Below are positions 8,202 through 16,915 of a stretch of 64,000 bases of DNA, piece by piece. The stretch spans positions 372,001 through 436,000 of the forward strand of contig NZ_CABFMF010000011.1 in assembly GCF_901875575.1 (NCBI RefSeq), in the 5' to 3' direction. A model generated the notes under the pieces. That model worked only from the letters and a program-made list of their open reading frames with translations, ran no database searches and was not told the DNA's origin. Origin of the DNA: an uncultured Streptococcus sp. (lineage in GTDB: Bacteria > Bacillota > Bacilli > Lactobacillales > Streptococcaceae). The translations under genes and the position numbers were made by a program. Within the stretch, counting starts at the first letter, position 1; each line of letters begins with the position of its first letter.

Positions 8202-8582
8202 TTAAATTAAGAAATCCAAACCAGTTTCCAAGCTTTCTTCGATAGCCTTTTGTAGAGAGGCTAGAGTTTTTTGCCCATCACTTGTCAGGCAGATAAAGCT
8301 AGAGCGTCTATCTTGATGGCAACACATGCGACTAAGCAGACCGCAATTTTTAGCTTCCAAGCGAGCCACCATCCGAGAAACAGCGCTTGGGCTTAGATGA
8401 AGCTTATCTGGCAGGTCAATCTGGCGTAGAGATTTTTCTTCAGCCAAGTCCAGATAGTAGAGCAGGTAGAACTCTTTCAAGGTCAGACTTTGGTCACTCT
8501 GCTGGGCAATGGTCTCTTCCAAGAGACCTTCAATTTCTTTCTGCCGACGATTGAAGTCAAACCATTTTTCCAAATAGGTCAT
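8202..8582 (-). CDS. MarR family transcriptional regulator
   Basis: 126 residues. Winged helix-turn-helix repressor: HTH RQIDLPDKLHLSPSAVSRMV at about residues 55-74, wing with the DRRS motif (CCHQDRRSSFICLT, about 88-101), N- and C-terminal dimerisation helices. Three Cys cluster before and in the wing (CGLLSRMCC), which could make it redox-responsive; that is inference. The start at 8582 has GAAAGGAGATACT before it. The operator-like palindrome over its own transcription start points to autorepression; a second copy lies by the trxA operon. Confidence 0.85.
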   Translation of the reverse strand: MTYLEKWFDFNRRQKEIEGLLEETIAQQSDQSLTLKEFYLLYYLDLAEEKSLRQIDLPDKLHLSPSAVSRMVARLEAKNCGLLSRMCCHQDRRSSFICLTSDGQKTLASLQKAIEESLETGLDFLI

Positions 8583-8650
8583 AGTATCTCCTTTCATTAA
8601 AATTGTAAACATTAAATAGATCTTGGAACAATCCTTATTTCATAAATTGA

Positions 8651-8662
8651 TTGCGCATGCAA
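8651..8662. promoter_or_regulatory. MarR-type operator, copy 2
   Basis: TTGCG-CA-TGCAA, overlapping the predicted transcription start of the marR gene, so a bound repressor would block its own promoter. It is also within 200 bases of the divergent lrgAB start. Confidence 0.65.
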
Positions 8663-8664
8663 TA

Positions 8665-8693
8665 ATTATACTACTTTTCAAGAAAGCTGACAA
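8665..8693 (-). promoter_or_regulatory. Promoter of the marR gene
   Basis: Minus strand: -35 TTGTCA (8693-8688), 17-base spacer, -10 TATAAT (8670-8665). Confidence 0.8.
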
Positions 8694-8856
8694 GAAAGAC
8701 ACTGAATCTTTTATCCTAAATTACGCTGTTTTCACTAGTCTTTAATTGTCTGTATTCCCTTTTCTCCCTATTTTTATTAACTTTTGTGAATTTCCTTGAA
8801 ATTTTCTGAAAAAAGAGTAAACTGGTATGCAAGAAGTCTATTTCGTGGAGTTTAGG

Positions 8857-9231
8857 ATGAAATTATATGTGCAATTAATGATTCTCTTTGTGATTTCTCT
8901 AATCGGAGAGGGAATTTCCAGTTTCTTTCATCTGCCCATCCCAGGCAGTATTATCGGCTTGATGATTCTCTTTCTAGCCCTGCAATTCAAGTTGCTGAGA
9001 ACCAGGCATGTCAACATGGTGGGGAATTTCTTGCTGGCCAATATGACCATTCTCTTTTTGCCCCCAGCAGTGGGAATCATGGAAAAGTTTGATGTGATTG
9101 CTCCCTATCTTTTGCCCATTGTTTTGATTGTCTTTTTTGCAGCAGTCATCAATATTATCCTCATAGCCTTGGTGGTTCAGTTCATCAAGAGACGGTTTGA
9201 GGGAGATTATGAGAAAGGAGATGCCAAATGA
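8857..9231 (+). CDS. lrgA: CidA/LrgA family holin-like membrane protein
   Basis: 124 residues with four hydrophobic segments. The family signature LPIPGSIIGLMILFLAL lies at about residues 27-43. LrgA/CidA proteins form small membrane channels that affect murein hydrolase activity, metabolite export and cell lysis. The start at 8857 follows GGAG by six bases; an earlier in-frame ATG at 8827 is less well placed. Overlaps lrgB by four bases (ATGA). No lytSR two-component genes are adjacent. Confidence 0.88.
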   Translation: MKLYVQLMILFVISLIGEGISSFFHLPIPGSIIGLMILFLALQFKLLRTRHVNMVGNFLLANMTILFLPPAVGIMEKFDVIAPYLLPIVLIVFFAAVINIILIALVVQFIKRRFEGDYEKGDAK

Positions 9232-9923
9232 GTGAATTTGTTTCCAATCCCCTGTTTGGGCTTGCCCTGTCTATCCTAGCCTATCTAGTGGGAATGCTGA
9301 TTTACAGACGCTTTCCCCATCCATTGACAACGCCCTTGCTTTTGTCAGCTGTTTTTATTATCATCTTTCTAAAAGTGACGGGTATTTCTTACCAAGATTA
9401 CTACCAAGGTGGGGTTTATTTGAACAACTTGATTGTCCCATCGACTGTTGCTCTAGGGATTCCGCTTTATAAGAGTTTTCACCTGATGAAGCACCATGCA
9501 CGTAGTATTCTCTTTGGTAGTCTGTTAGCGGTAGTGGTCAATACATCTTTCACAGCCCTTGTGGCTAAAATCTTTGGCATGGACTTTTTCTTAGCCATTT
9601 CTCTCTTTCCTAAGTCAGTGACAACCGCCATGGCAGTGGGAATCACAGAAAAATTGCAAGGTCTGACCACTGTGACCTTGGTGGTTGTAGTGGCAACTGG
9701 GATTTTAACCAGTGTCATCGGACCAACACTTTTGAAGTGGTTGAAAATAGATGATCCAGTAGCTGTTGGTCTTTCCCTTGGAGGAACAGGTCATGCTGTC
9801 GGAACGGGAACAGCCTTTCGATATGGCTCTGTAGCAGGAGCCATGGGTGGTTTGGCTATCGGTGTCACCGGTATTCTCTATGTCTTTGTCAGCCCTATTG
9901 TAGCCAGTTTGATACTGAGTTAA
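9228..9923 (+). CDS. lrgB: LrgB family membrane protein
   Basis: 231 residues, about seven transmembrane segments. Conserved stretches SLFPKSVTTAMAVGI (about 125-139) and GTGHAVGTGTAF (about 184-195) are typical of LrgB/CidB. Acts with LrgA in the membrane. Translationally coupled to lrgA and closed by a terminator at its stop codon. Confidence 0.9.
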   Translation: MSEFVSNPLFGLALSILAYLVGMLIYRRFPHPLTTPLLLSAVFIIIFLKVTGISYQDYYQGGVYLNNLIVPSTVALGIPLYKSFHLMKHHARSILFGSLLAVVVNTSFTALVAKIFGMDFFLAISLFPKSVTTAMAVGITEKLQGLTTVTLVVVVATGILTSVIGPTLLKWLKIDDPVAVGLSLGGTGHAVGTGTAFRYGSVAGAMGGLAIGVTGILYVFVSPIVASLILS

Positions 9924-9954
9924 AAAGCAAGGAATTCGGGTTCCTTGCTTTTTA
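9922..9954 (+). terminator. Terminator of lrgAB
   Basis: AAGCAAGGAA/TTCCTTGCTT hairpin with T run. It begins at the lrgB stop codon. The sequence is symmetrical enough to serve the convergent ABC gene too. Confidence 0.88.
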
Positions 9955-9974
9955 AAATCGTATGATATAGAATA

Positions 9975-11522
9975 CTACTTTTCTCTGCTTAAGTGAATGA
10001 CTTGGTCATAGTGTTTTAAGTCTTCTTCCGTGTAGTGGTGAATGACTTCAATGACTGTTTGAGGTAGGGAGAAGAGCAAGTCACTAATCTTTTTGCTATT
10101 TTTCAAGTCAAGATTGGCCTTAATCTCATCTGCTAGGATGAGTTGGCTATCATGGTAGAGGGCGCGAGCGATTTCAAGTCGTTGTTTCTCGCCACCAGAT
10201 AGACTGTCATTGCTGAGTGTTCGATTTTTCAAATGATCTAATCCCGTTTTTTTGAGGATGTAAGTTAGACGTTCCTCCTTTTTATCCAGTCCCAGAAGAA
10301 TATTGTCGTCCAGAGAGAGCGTGTCAAAGTAATGGCTATCTTGGAGGATATAGGAACTAAGACTTGTGATTTCTTGACGTGACAGGTTTTGACCAGCAAA
10401 GCTAATCTGTCCACTTGTCGGTGTCTCTTCTCCATGAATGATATTGAGCAGGGTTGTTTTACCAGAGCCACTTTCCCCGATAATGGCGATTTTTTCTCCT
10501 TGCTTGATGTGTATGGAAATCGGAGATAAGAGGCTATTCCCATCTTTTTCTAGGGAGATGCTGTTAAGCTGGATAGGGAAAATGTTTTCTATGCTTCTAG
10601 GCGAGATGGGATCAGACTGGTTCAAAAGTTTTTGGTATTTATTGAGAAGAGTTCGATTCGCTTTTCGGGTGTTGGTAAAGTAAGCCAACTCTTGGAATTG
10701 ATAGCCGATATTATGGGAAACTAGATAGATGGCCACAAAACTCGCCGCATCTAAATAATTATAGTAGGTCATAAAGCCACCGATGACGATTGGTGTGACA
10801 GAACAAAAGGCATCGATGCTATTGATCAAGAGACTGTTTAAAGTTCGTTGCTTTTCATAGTTAATTTCGGTATCTAGACTGGTTTGTAATTGCTTTTGGT
10901 AGTGAGCAAAAAAGAAGCCTTGCCCCTGATAATGGCGAATTTGTTGGCTACCGCCAATAAAATTTGTCAAGCTTGATAAGTAGCTCTGGTTAACAGTTGA
11001 CCGCTTTTCAGAAAGTGAATCCAAACGCTTTGCCCCGATAGCACTGCAGAGGACAGGAAAGGAGTAAAAGAGAATGAAAATCAAGCCCAGGTAAAAATTG
11101 GTCCATAAGGCATAGAGAATGGACACAGTTGTGAAGCCAAGAGAAGAAATGATGATAACCGTTGGCTCAATATAGCTTTCTTCTAGTTGCTTGACGTCGT
11201 TTTCTAGGTCAGACAAAATATCCTTTTCAGCAATCTCATAACTGTTTAAAAATCGCTTGAAAATAGCACTCTTGATTCCATATTTGAAATCCGTAATCAA
11301 ACGGGCATAGTAATAGCGTTTCCCAGCCAAGCCTAGTAAGAGGATGAGGTTTCCAAGGATTCCCAAAATCAAAACTTTCCAAAGAAGGCCTAGTTCTTGA
11401 TTGGTAAAACTAGCAATAATATTTTGAACAAGGGCTGGCGTGATAATTGCTTCCAGCCAAGTAATGGCAATAGAAAAGAAGTAAAGTACGAGGTGCTTCT
11501 TGGTAACAAATCTTCTCAGCAT
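9975..11522 (-). CDS. ABC exporter, fused permease and ATPase
   Basis: 515 residues. N-terminal half has five to six transmembrane segments (about 1-290); C-terminal half is an ABC ATPase with Walker A GESGSGKTTLL (about 347-357), signature LSGGEKQRLEIARAL (about 440-454) and Walker B LILADE. Shorter than most half-size exporters of about 580 residues. Could export peptide, drug or lipid; substrate unknown. Start has AAGGAGGTCAACTCTTT before it. Stands alone, convergent with lrgB. Confidence 0.85.
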   Translation of the reverse strand: MLRRFVTKKHLVLYFFSIAITWLEAIITPALVQNIIASFTNQELGLLWKVLILGILGNLILLLGLAGKRYYYARLITDFKYGIKSAIFKRFLNSYEIAEKDILSDLENDVKQLEESYIEPTVIIISSLGFTTVSILYALWTNFYLGLIFILFYSFPVLCSAIGAKRLDSLSEKRSTVNQSYLSSLTNFIGGSQQIRHYQGQGFFFAHYQKQLQTSLDTEINYEKQRTLNSLLINSIDAFCSVTPIVIGGFMTYYNYLDAASFVAIYLVSHNIGYQFQELAYFTNTRKANRTLLNKYQKLLNQSDPISPRSIENIFPIQLNSISLEKDGNSLLSPISIHIKQGEKIAIIGESGSGKTTLLNIIHGEETPTSGQISFAGQNLSRQEITSLSSYILQDSHYFDTLSLDDNILLGLDKKEERLTYILKKTGLDHLKNRTLSNDSLSGGEKQRLEIARALYHDSQLILADEIKANLDLKNSKKISDLLFSLPQTVIEVIHHYTEEDLKHYDQVIHLSREK

Positions 11523-11621
11523 AAAGAGTTGACCTCCTTATCGACATACATGTAATCAGTTTTAAAGTCATTATACTCCTTTTTATTAAATACTTCATAT
11601 AAAAATGTAATTCCTGAGAAC

Positions 11622-11654
11622 GAAAAAAGCCTAGCGAGTTATTGTCGCTAGACT
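11622..11654 (-). terminator. Terminator of the GntR-ABC operon
   Basis: Minus strand: GTCTAGCGA / TCGCTAGGC stem, one mismatch, then TTTTTT. Confidence 0.85.
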
Positions 11655-11660
11655 CTAAGA

Positions 11661-12428
11661 TTATTGCAAATTAACCTTGTTTCTCAAAATATAGTAGGTT
11701 CCGAGGTAAAAAATAGCTATGAAAATGAGTTCTTCAACAATGCCTATGCTTGCTCCCATATAGAAATTATCATTAAATCCTGCTAGTGAATTGGCATAGA
11801 AGTTAGAACTGGTATTGAAGAAGAGTTCAATAAATCCAATGACGATTCGGATTCCAATGTAGGCTACAATAGCGAGTGCTGTGCGGTATTCGTTGAAAAG
11901 CTGTCCGATGGAAATGGCCAAGTAAATGCAGAGGATCCCTGAAATTGTACTAAGCAGGAAGGATAAGCCAGTAAGACCAAAGCCGGTAAAATGTTCTCCA
12001 ACAAATGATAGAAGAGTAGAAAGTTGAACTTCATCAGAATTTGTTGATAGTAAGATAATATAAATACATAGGACTAAGACAGCAGTGCTAATTATCGACC
12101 AAATAAAGGCACCGACTAGTTTGGCTGTGATGATTAGGTGTTCGGATACTGGTAGTGTCAAAGTCAGATAGCCTTGTCGGTCATAGACACTACCTTTGAA
12201 GCGTTTAATAATCAAGAAAATGGTTGAAATCACAAGTGTAAGCATCAAGCCACCAAAGACTGTAGCTAGAAAAAGTAGCATAGTAGATGGACTTTCTGGG
12301 TAAGATAGATTTTTAAAGGCTTGCGTCTGTATCCCGATAAGGGCAGAAAGGACTAGCACGGCAGCGTAGAGGGCTAAATACCACTTGTTAACATTTTTAA
12401 ATTCGTAGCGAACTAAATTCCAAAACAT
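11661..12428 (-). CDS. ABC transporter permease (ABC-2 type, about six TM)
   Basis: 255 residues, six hydrophobic segments. It opens MFWNLVRYEFKNVNKWY, the usual start of ABC-2-like permeases that pair with GntR/YtrA-type operons. Partner ATPase is the next gene upstream, 15 bases away. Substrate not visible. Probably an export or envelope-stress pump like YtrABC-type systems. Confidence 0.8.
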   Translation of the reverse strand: MFWNLVRYEFKNVNKWYLALYAAVLVLSALIGIQTQAFKNLSYPESPSTMLLFLATVFGGLMLTLVISTIFLIIKRFKGSVYDRQGYLTLTLPVSEHLIITAKLVGAFIWSIISTAVLVLCIYIILLSTNSDEVQLSTLLSFVGEHFTGFGLTGLSFLLSTISGILCIYLAISIGQLFNEYRTALAIVAYIGIRIVIGFIELFFNTSSNFYANSLAGFNDNFYMGASIGIVEELIFIAIFYLGTYYILRNKVNLQ

Positions 12429-12443
12429 AATAATCTCCTTTAC

Positions 12444-13139
12444 TTAGGCCTTAAATTCCTGACGGAAGAGTTGGTCAATGGATTCACCTGACTCATAGCG
12501 AATGTCATCTACATTGCCTTGACGGACGACTTTTCCGTCTTTGAGGAAGACAATTTCATCCAAGATTGGCTCGATATCAGAAATCAAGTGGGTAGAAATC
12601 AAAACGGTAGAAGTTGGGGAGTAGTTGTTGATAATGGTATTGAGGATATACTCACGGGCTGCTGGGTCCACCCCACCAATGGGTTCGTCCAGAACGTAGA
12701 GACGAGCATCACGGCTCATAACCAAAATCAGTTGTACCTTTTCTTTGTTACCTTTTGATAGTTTCTTGAGACGACTATTTTCATCAATGCCAAGGTCTGC
12801 AAGTAGATGATGGGCGCGTTCAAGATTGAAATCTTTATAGAAGGTCTTGAAGTAGGTTAGGGCTTCTTTGACCTTCATTTGTTCATTGAGATAGGTTGTA
12901 TCCGGCAAATAAGCTACGATAGCCTTGGTTGCTGGGCTTGGGTCCATGTCGTTGATCAGGACGCGTCCTTGATCTGGTTGCAAGAGGCCATTGATTAGTT
13001 TAATCAGGGTTGTTTTTCCTGATCCGTTTGGGCCAAGGAGACCAACAATTTTTCCCGCTGGAATGTCAAGAGAAACATTTTCAAGGGCTGGGGTTGCTCC
13101 ATAAGATTTGGATACATTTTCAAATGCTAGTAATGCCAT
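12444..13139 (-). CDS. ABC transporter ATP-binding protein
   Basis: 231 residues. Walker A GLLGPNGSGKTTLIKLINGL near 36; Q-loop replaced by AYLPDTTYLNE; signature region LSKGNKEKVQLIL near 136; Walker B LYVLDEPIGGVDP near 156. Energises the adjacent permease. Start at 13139 has AAAGGAGTTTAAACCT before it. It follows the GntR gene stop with a 4-base gap. Operon GntR-ATPase-permease. Confidence 0.88.
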   Translation of the reverse strand: MALLAFENVSKSYGATPALENVSLDIPAGKIVGLLGPNGSGKTTLIKLINGLLQPDQGRVLINDMDPSPATKAIVAYLPDTTYLNEQMKVKEALTYFKTFYKDFNLERAHHLLADLGIDENSRLKKLSKGNKEKVQLILVMSRDARLYVLDEPIGGVDPAAREYILNTIINNYSPTSTVLISTHLISDIEPILDEIVFLKDGKVVRQGNVDDIRYESGESIDQLFRQEFKA

Positions 13140-13143
13140 AGGT

Positions 13144-13509
13144 TTAAACTCCTTTAATATGATCGGCAACTACGCCAGGTAGTTCTTCTTTTTCATAGCC
13201 AAAATGGGTCATGGAAGAAATAAAGTGTTCTAATTCTTCTTCTGATAGCTGTCTGCGCGATTGGGCGATCAGTTCCTGATTTTCTGTCACGAAACGTCCA
13301 GTGGTGCGCTTGCTGTAGACAAATCCCTCACGTTCGAGTTCTGACAGGGCTCTTTGGATGGTGTTTGGGTTGACACCGGCCTCGGCGGCAAACTCTCTCA
13401 CGGTTGGAAGTTGCTGATTGGGTTCGAGAGTATGGGAAACAATCTGTAGTTTGATTCTCTCCATAATCTGTAAATAGATGGGTTTTTTGTTATCAAATAT
13501 CCAGGACAT
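13144..13509 (-). CDS. GntR family regulator (YtrA subfamily)
   Basis: 121 residues. N-terminal winged helix: QIMERIKLQIVSHTLEPNQQ and LPTVREFAAEAGVNPNTIQR, the classic GntR HTH at about 36-55. The short C-terminal tail with no ligand domain is the YtrA pattern, which controls adjacent ABC transporter genes. The start at 13509 has AAAGGAGTACCC before it. Divergent from nrdR. Confidence 0.88.
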   Translation of the reverse strand: MSWIFDNKKPIYLQIMERIKLQIVSHTLEPNQQLPTVREFAAEAGVNPNTIQRALSELEREGFVYSKRTTGRFVTENQELIAQSRRQLSEEELEHFISSMTHFGYEKEELPGVVADHIKGV

Positions 13510-13651
13510 TGGGTACTCCTTTCTGGCATGTTTTTTTGTTCTAATCAAATAATACAATAAAACAAAAAACTTGTCAAGCAAAAATAAGAATTGTTTTGGG
13601 AATTACTTAAAAAATGGTATAATGAAAAGAAAAACGACAAGGAGGGAAAGG

Positions 13652-14125
13652 ATGCGTTGTCCAAAATGTGAATCTACAAAGTCTAGTGTCATTGATAGTC
13701 GCCAAGCAGAAGAAGGGAACACCATTCGTAGAAGACGTGAGTGTGATGAATGCCAACACCGTTTTACAACCTATGAACGTGTAGAAGAGAGAACCTTAGT
13801 GGTCGTTAAAAAAGATGGCACTCGAGAACAATTTTCTAGAGATAAAATCTTTAACGGAATTATCCGTTCAGCCCAGAAGCGTCCTGTGTCTAGTGATGAA
13901 ATTAACACGGTCGTCAACCGTATCGAGCAGAAACTCCGTAGTCGAAATGAGAATGAAATTTTAAGTGAGGACATCGGTTCATTGGTAATGGAAGAATTGG
14001 CTGAATTGGATGAGATTACTTATGTACGTTTTGCCAGTGTTTACCGTAGTTTTAAGGATGTGAGCGAGCTTGAGAGTTTGCTCCAACAAATCACTCAGTC
14101 CTCAAAGAAGAAAAAGGATAACTAA
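13652..14125 (+). CDS. nrdR: Transcriptional repressor NrdR
   Basis: 157 residues. Zinc ribbon MRCPKCES...CDECQHRF (four Cys, residues 3-34) and ATP-cone from about 49 to 139. Senses ATP/dATP and represses ribonucleotide reductase genes. The ATG at 13652 follows AAGGAGGGAAAGG. Its stop abuts the dnaB start, giving nrdR-dnaB-dnaI, an order common in Firmicutes. Confidence 0.95.
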   Translation: MRCPKCESTKSSVIDSRQAEEGNTIRRRRECDECQHRFTTYERVEERTLVVVKKDGTREQFSRDKIFNGIIRSAQKRPVSSDEINTVVNRIEQKLRSRNENEILSEDIGSLVMEELAELDEITYVRFASVYRSFKDVSELESLLQQITQSSKKKKDN

Positions 14126-15295
14126 ATGAAGCCAATTGACCGTTTTTCTTATTTAGAGAATAATCGGGTGTCGCAAGATACCTCATCTCTGGTGCAGTGT
14201 TACCTCCCGATTATCGGTCAGGAGGCACTGAGCCTTTATCTTTATACGATCAGTTTTTGGGATAATGGCAGAAAGGAATACCTTTTTTCAAGCATTCTTA
14301 ACCATCTTAACTTTGGGATGGATAGACTGATAAAATCCTTAAAAATCCTATCTGCTTTCAATCTCTTGACCCTCTATCAAAAGGGAGACGTTTATCAGCT
14401 AGCCCTCCATGCCCCTCTATCTAGTCAGGACTTCTTGGAACATCCTGTTTATCGCAGACTTTTGGAGAAGAAGATTGGTGACTCGGCTGTGGAGGATTTG
14501 AAAGTTGAGAGTGCTGAAGGTCAAGAAATACCTGTCTCACTCAATCAAGTCTTTCCAGATTTGCCAGAACTAGGAAGTGGAGAAGACCTTATCCCCAAGA
14601 AGAAAGTGGCCAATGATTTTGACTTGGATCATTTTCGTCAGCTTATGGCTCGAGATGGGCTTCGTTTTGCGGATGAGCAGTCCGATGTCTTAAACCTCTT
14701 TGCCATTGCTGAGGAAAAGAAATGGACTTGGTTTGAGACCTATCAATTGGCTAAGTCAACAGCTGTTTCTCAGGTTATTTCAACCAAGCGCATGCGGGAA
14801 AAAATTGCTCAAAAACCTGTTTCTTCTGACTTTAGTCCTAAGGAAGCAACCATTATCAAAGAAGCCAAAAGCAAAACTGCCCTGCAGTTCTTAGTAGAAA
14901 TCAAGCAAACACGCAAGGGAACCATTACCCAAACAGAAAGAGAACTTTTGCAACAGATGGCTGGCTTGGGCTTGCTGGACGAAGTTATTAATATTATTCT
15001 TTTATTGACCTTTAATAAGGTGGATTCGGCAAATATCAATGAGAAATATGCCATGAAGGTAGCCAATGACTATGCCTATCAACAGATTCATTCGGCAGAA
15101 GAGGCAGTTCTTCGCATTCGTGATCGAGGGCAGAAGAGCCAGGCTCAAAAAAGCAGTAACTCTAGTCCTACCAAGTCCAATGTACCCAAGTGGAGTAACC
15201 CAGATTATAAGAATGAAACCAGCGAGGAAACTCGTCTGGAATTAGAGCGTAAAAAACAAGAACTATTAGCTCGATTAGAAAAAGGAGGAGATTAG
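14126..15295 (+). CDS. dnaB: Replication initiation / helicase loader protein DnaB
   Basis: 389 residues. Gram-positive DnaB (not the helicase): DnaB_2/DnaD-like domains, with KTALQFLVEIKQTRKGTITQ near 250 and the C-terminal YAYQQI region near 317. Works with DnaD and DnaI to load the replicative helicase. Starts directly at the nrdR stop and ends directly at the dnaI start. C-terminal tail is hydrophilic and low-complexity. Confidence 0.9.
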   Translation: MKPIDRFSYLENNRVSQDTSSLVQCYLPIIGQEALSLYLYTISFWDNGRKEYLFSSILNHLNFGMDRLIKSLKILSAFNLLTLYQKGDVYQLALHAPLSSQDFLEHPVYRRLLEKKIGDSAVEDLKVESAEGQEIPVSLNQVFPDLPELGSGEDLIPKKKVANDFDLDHFRQLMARDGLRFADEQSDVLNLFAIAEEKKWTWFETYQLAKSTAVSQVISTKRMREKIAQKPVSSDFSPKEATIIKEAKSKTALQFLVEIKQTRKGTITQTERELLQQMAGLGLLDEVINIILLLTFNKVDSANINEKYAMKVANDYAYQQIHSAEEAVLRIRDRGQKSQAQKSSNSSPTKSNVPKWSNPDYKNETSEETRLELERKKQELLARLEKGGD

Positions 15296-16192
15296 ATGGA
15301 AAGTGTCGGAGACGTACTCAAGCGTCAACCTAGCCGTTTTCATTATCAAGATTTGGTCCAGAAAATCATGAAGGACCCTGATGTTGCGGCCTTTATCCAG
15401 CAAGAATCCCTGACTCCAGAGGAATTAAATCGCAGTATCTCCAAGTTTAATCAGTACATAACCGAGCGCGACAAGTTCCTTCGTGGTGATACGGATTATA
15501 TTGCCAAGGGCTACAAGCCTATTTTAGTTATGAATCACGGCTATGCGGATGTTTCTTATGAAGAAACTCCTGAACTAATTGCGGCTGAAAAAGAAGCGGC
15601 TATTAAGAACCGTCTTAAGTTAATCAATCTGCCAGCCAGTCTCAAGAAAGCTAGTTTGGCTCAAGTAGATTTGGATGATTTGGGGCGCTTGCCAGTTTTT
15701 GAAAAGCTATTAGCCTTCGTGGAGCAATATCCAGCTATTCGAAAAGGTCTTTACTTATATGGAGACTTTGGTGTGGGCAAAAGTTTCATGGTGGCTGCCC
15801 TAGCCCATGATTTATCAGAAAAACGTGGTGTCTCCTCCACTCTCCTCCACTATCCTAGTTTTGTCATTGATGTCAAAAATGCTATTAGTGATGGCAATGT
15901 CAAGACCTTGGTAGATGAGCTTAAGCTTTCTGAAGTCCTGATTTTAGATGATATTGGTGCCGAGCAATCAACAGCTTGGGTACGTGATGAAATCCTGCAA
16001 GTTATTCTCCAATATCGGATGCAGGAAGATTTACCGACCTTTTTCACCTCCAACTTCAACTTTGAAGATTTGGAGAAGCATTTTGCTAAAGGGAAACATG
16101 GAAATGACGAAACCTGGGAAGCCAGACGGGTCATGGAACGCATCCGTTATTTGGCTGAGGAGACTCGTTTAGAAGGAGTAAACCGTCGATGA
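15296..16192 (+). CDS. dnaI: Primosomal protein DnaI (helicase loader ATPase)
   Basis: 298 residues. N-terminal helicase-binding domain, then AAA+ ATPase with Walker A YGDFGVGKSFM (about 153-163), Walker B VLILDDIGAE (about 213-222) and sensor region FFTSNFNFEDL. Loads the helicase at oriC and during restart. Overlaps the broken nitroreductase gene by four bases. Confidence 0.93.
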   Translation: MESVGDVLKRQPSRFHYQDLVQKIMKDPDVAAFIQQESLTPEELNRSISKFNQYITERDKFLRGDTDYIAKGYKPILVMNHGYADVSYEETPELIAAEKEAAIKNRLKLINLPASLKKASLAQVDLDDLGRLPVFEKLLAFVEQYPAIRKGLYLYGDFGVGKSFMVAALAHDLSEKRGVSSTLLHYPSFVIDVKNAISDGNVKTLVDELKLSEVLILDDIGAEQSTAWVRDEILQVILQYRMQEDLPTFFTSNFNFEDLEKHFAKGKHGNDETWEARRVMERIRYLAEETRLEGVNRR

Positions 16193-16902
16193 CAGAAACA
16201 ATCAAATTAATGAAGACTCACACTTCAGTACGCAGGTTTAAGGAGCAAGCCCTTCCTCAGGAAGACTTGACTGAAATCCTAACAGCGGCCCAGATGGCCT
16301 CGTCTTGGAAGAATTTCCAATCCTACTCTGTGATTGTGGTTCGAAGTCAAGAGAAGAAAGATTCCTTGTATGAATTGGTGCCTCAAGAAGCCATTCGCCA
16401 GTCTGCTGTTTTTCTTCTCTTTGTCGGAGATTTGAACTGAGCAGAAAAGGGAGCACGACTTCATACGGATTCATTCCAACCCCAAGGGGTGGAAGGACTT
16501 TTGATTAGTTCGGTCGATGCGGCTCTTGCTGGTCAAAATGCCTTGTTGGCAGCTGAAAGCTTGGGCTATGGTGGTGTGATTATCGGTTTGGTGCGTTACA
16601 AGTCAGAAGAAGTGGCAGAGCTTTTTAACCTGCCTGACTACACCTATCCTGTCTTTGGGATGGCACTAGGAATACCAAATGAAGAACATGAAGTCAAACC
16701 TCGCTTGCCATTGAATCAGGTGGTATTTGAGGAAGAATATCAGGAGCAGACAGTTGATGTGATTTAGTCTTATGACCGTGTACAGGATGACTATGCTGGA
16801 GCGCGTGCGACCACAAGCTGGAGTCAGCGCCTAGCAGAACAGTTTGGTCAAGCTGAACCAAGCTCAACTAGAAAAAATCTTGAGCAGAAGAAGTTATTGT
16901 AG
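16189..16902 (+). pseudogene. NADPH-dependent nitroreductase (NfrA type), two internal stops
   Basis: A single 238-codon frame reads as a nitroreductase-fold flavoprotein: HTSVRRFKEQ near 11, SSWKNFQSYS near 38, GYGGVIIGLVR near 126, FNLPDYTYPVFGMALG near 145, and the C-terminal RATTSWSQRLAEQ. It is broken by TGA at 16438-16440 and TAG at 16765-16767. Both fit C-to-T changes (CGA Arg and CAG Gln by my recollection of homologues). The rest of the frame is intact, so decay is recent or these are sequencing errors. Start overlaps dnaI (ATGA). Confidence 0.85.
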
Positions 16903-16915
16903 AAAGTGAGAAATT

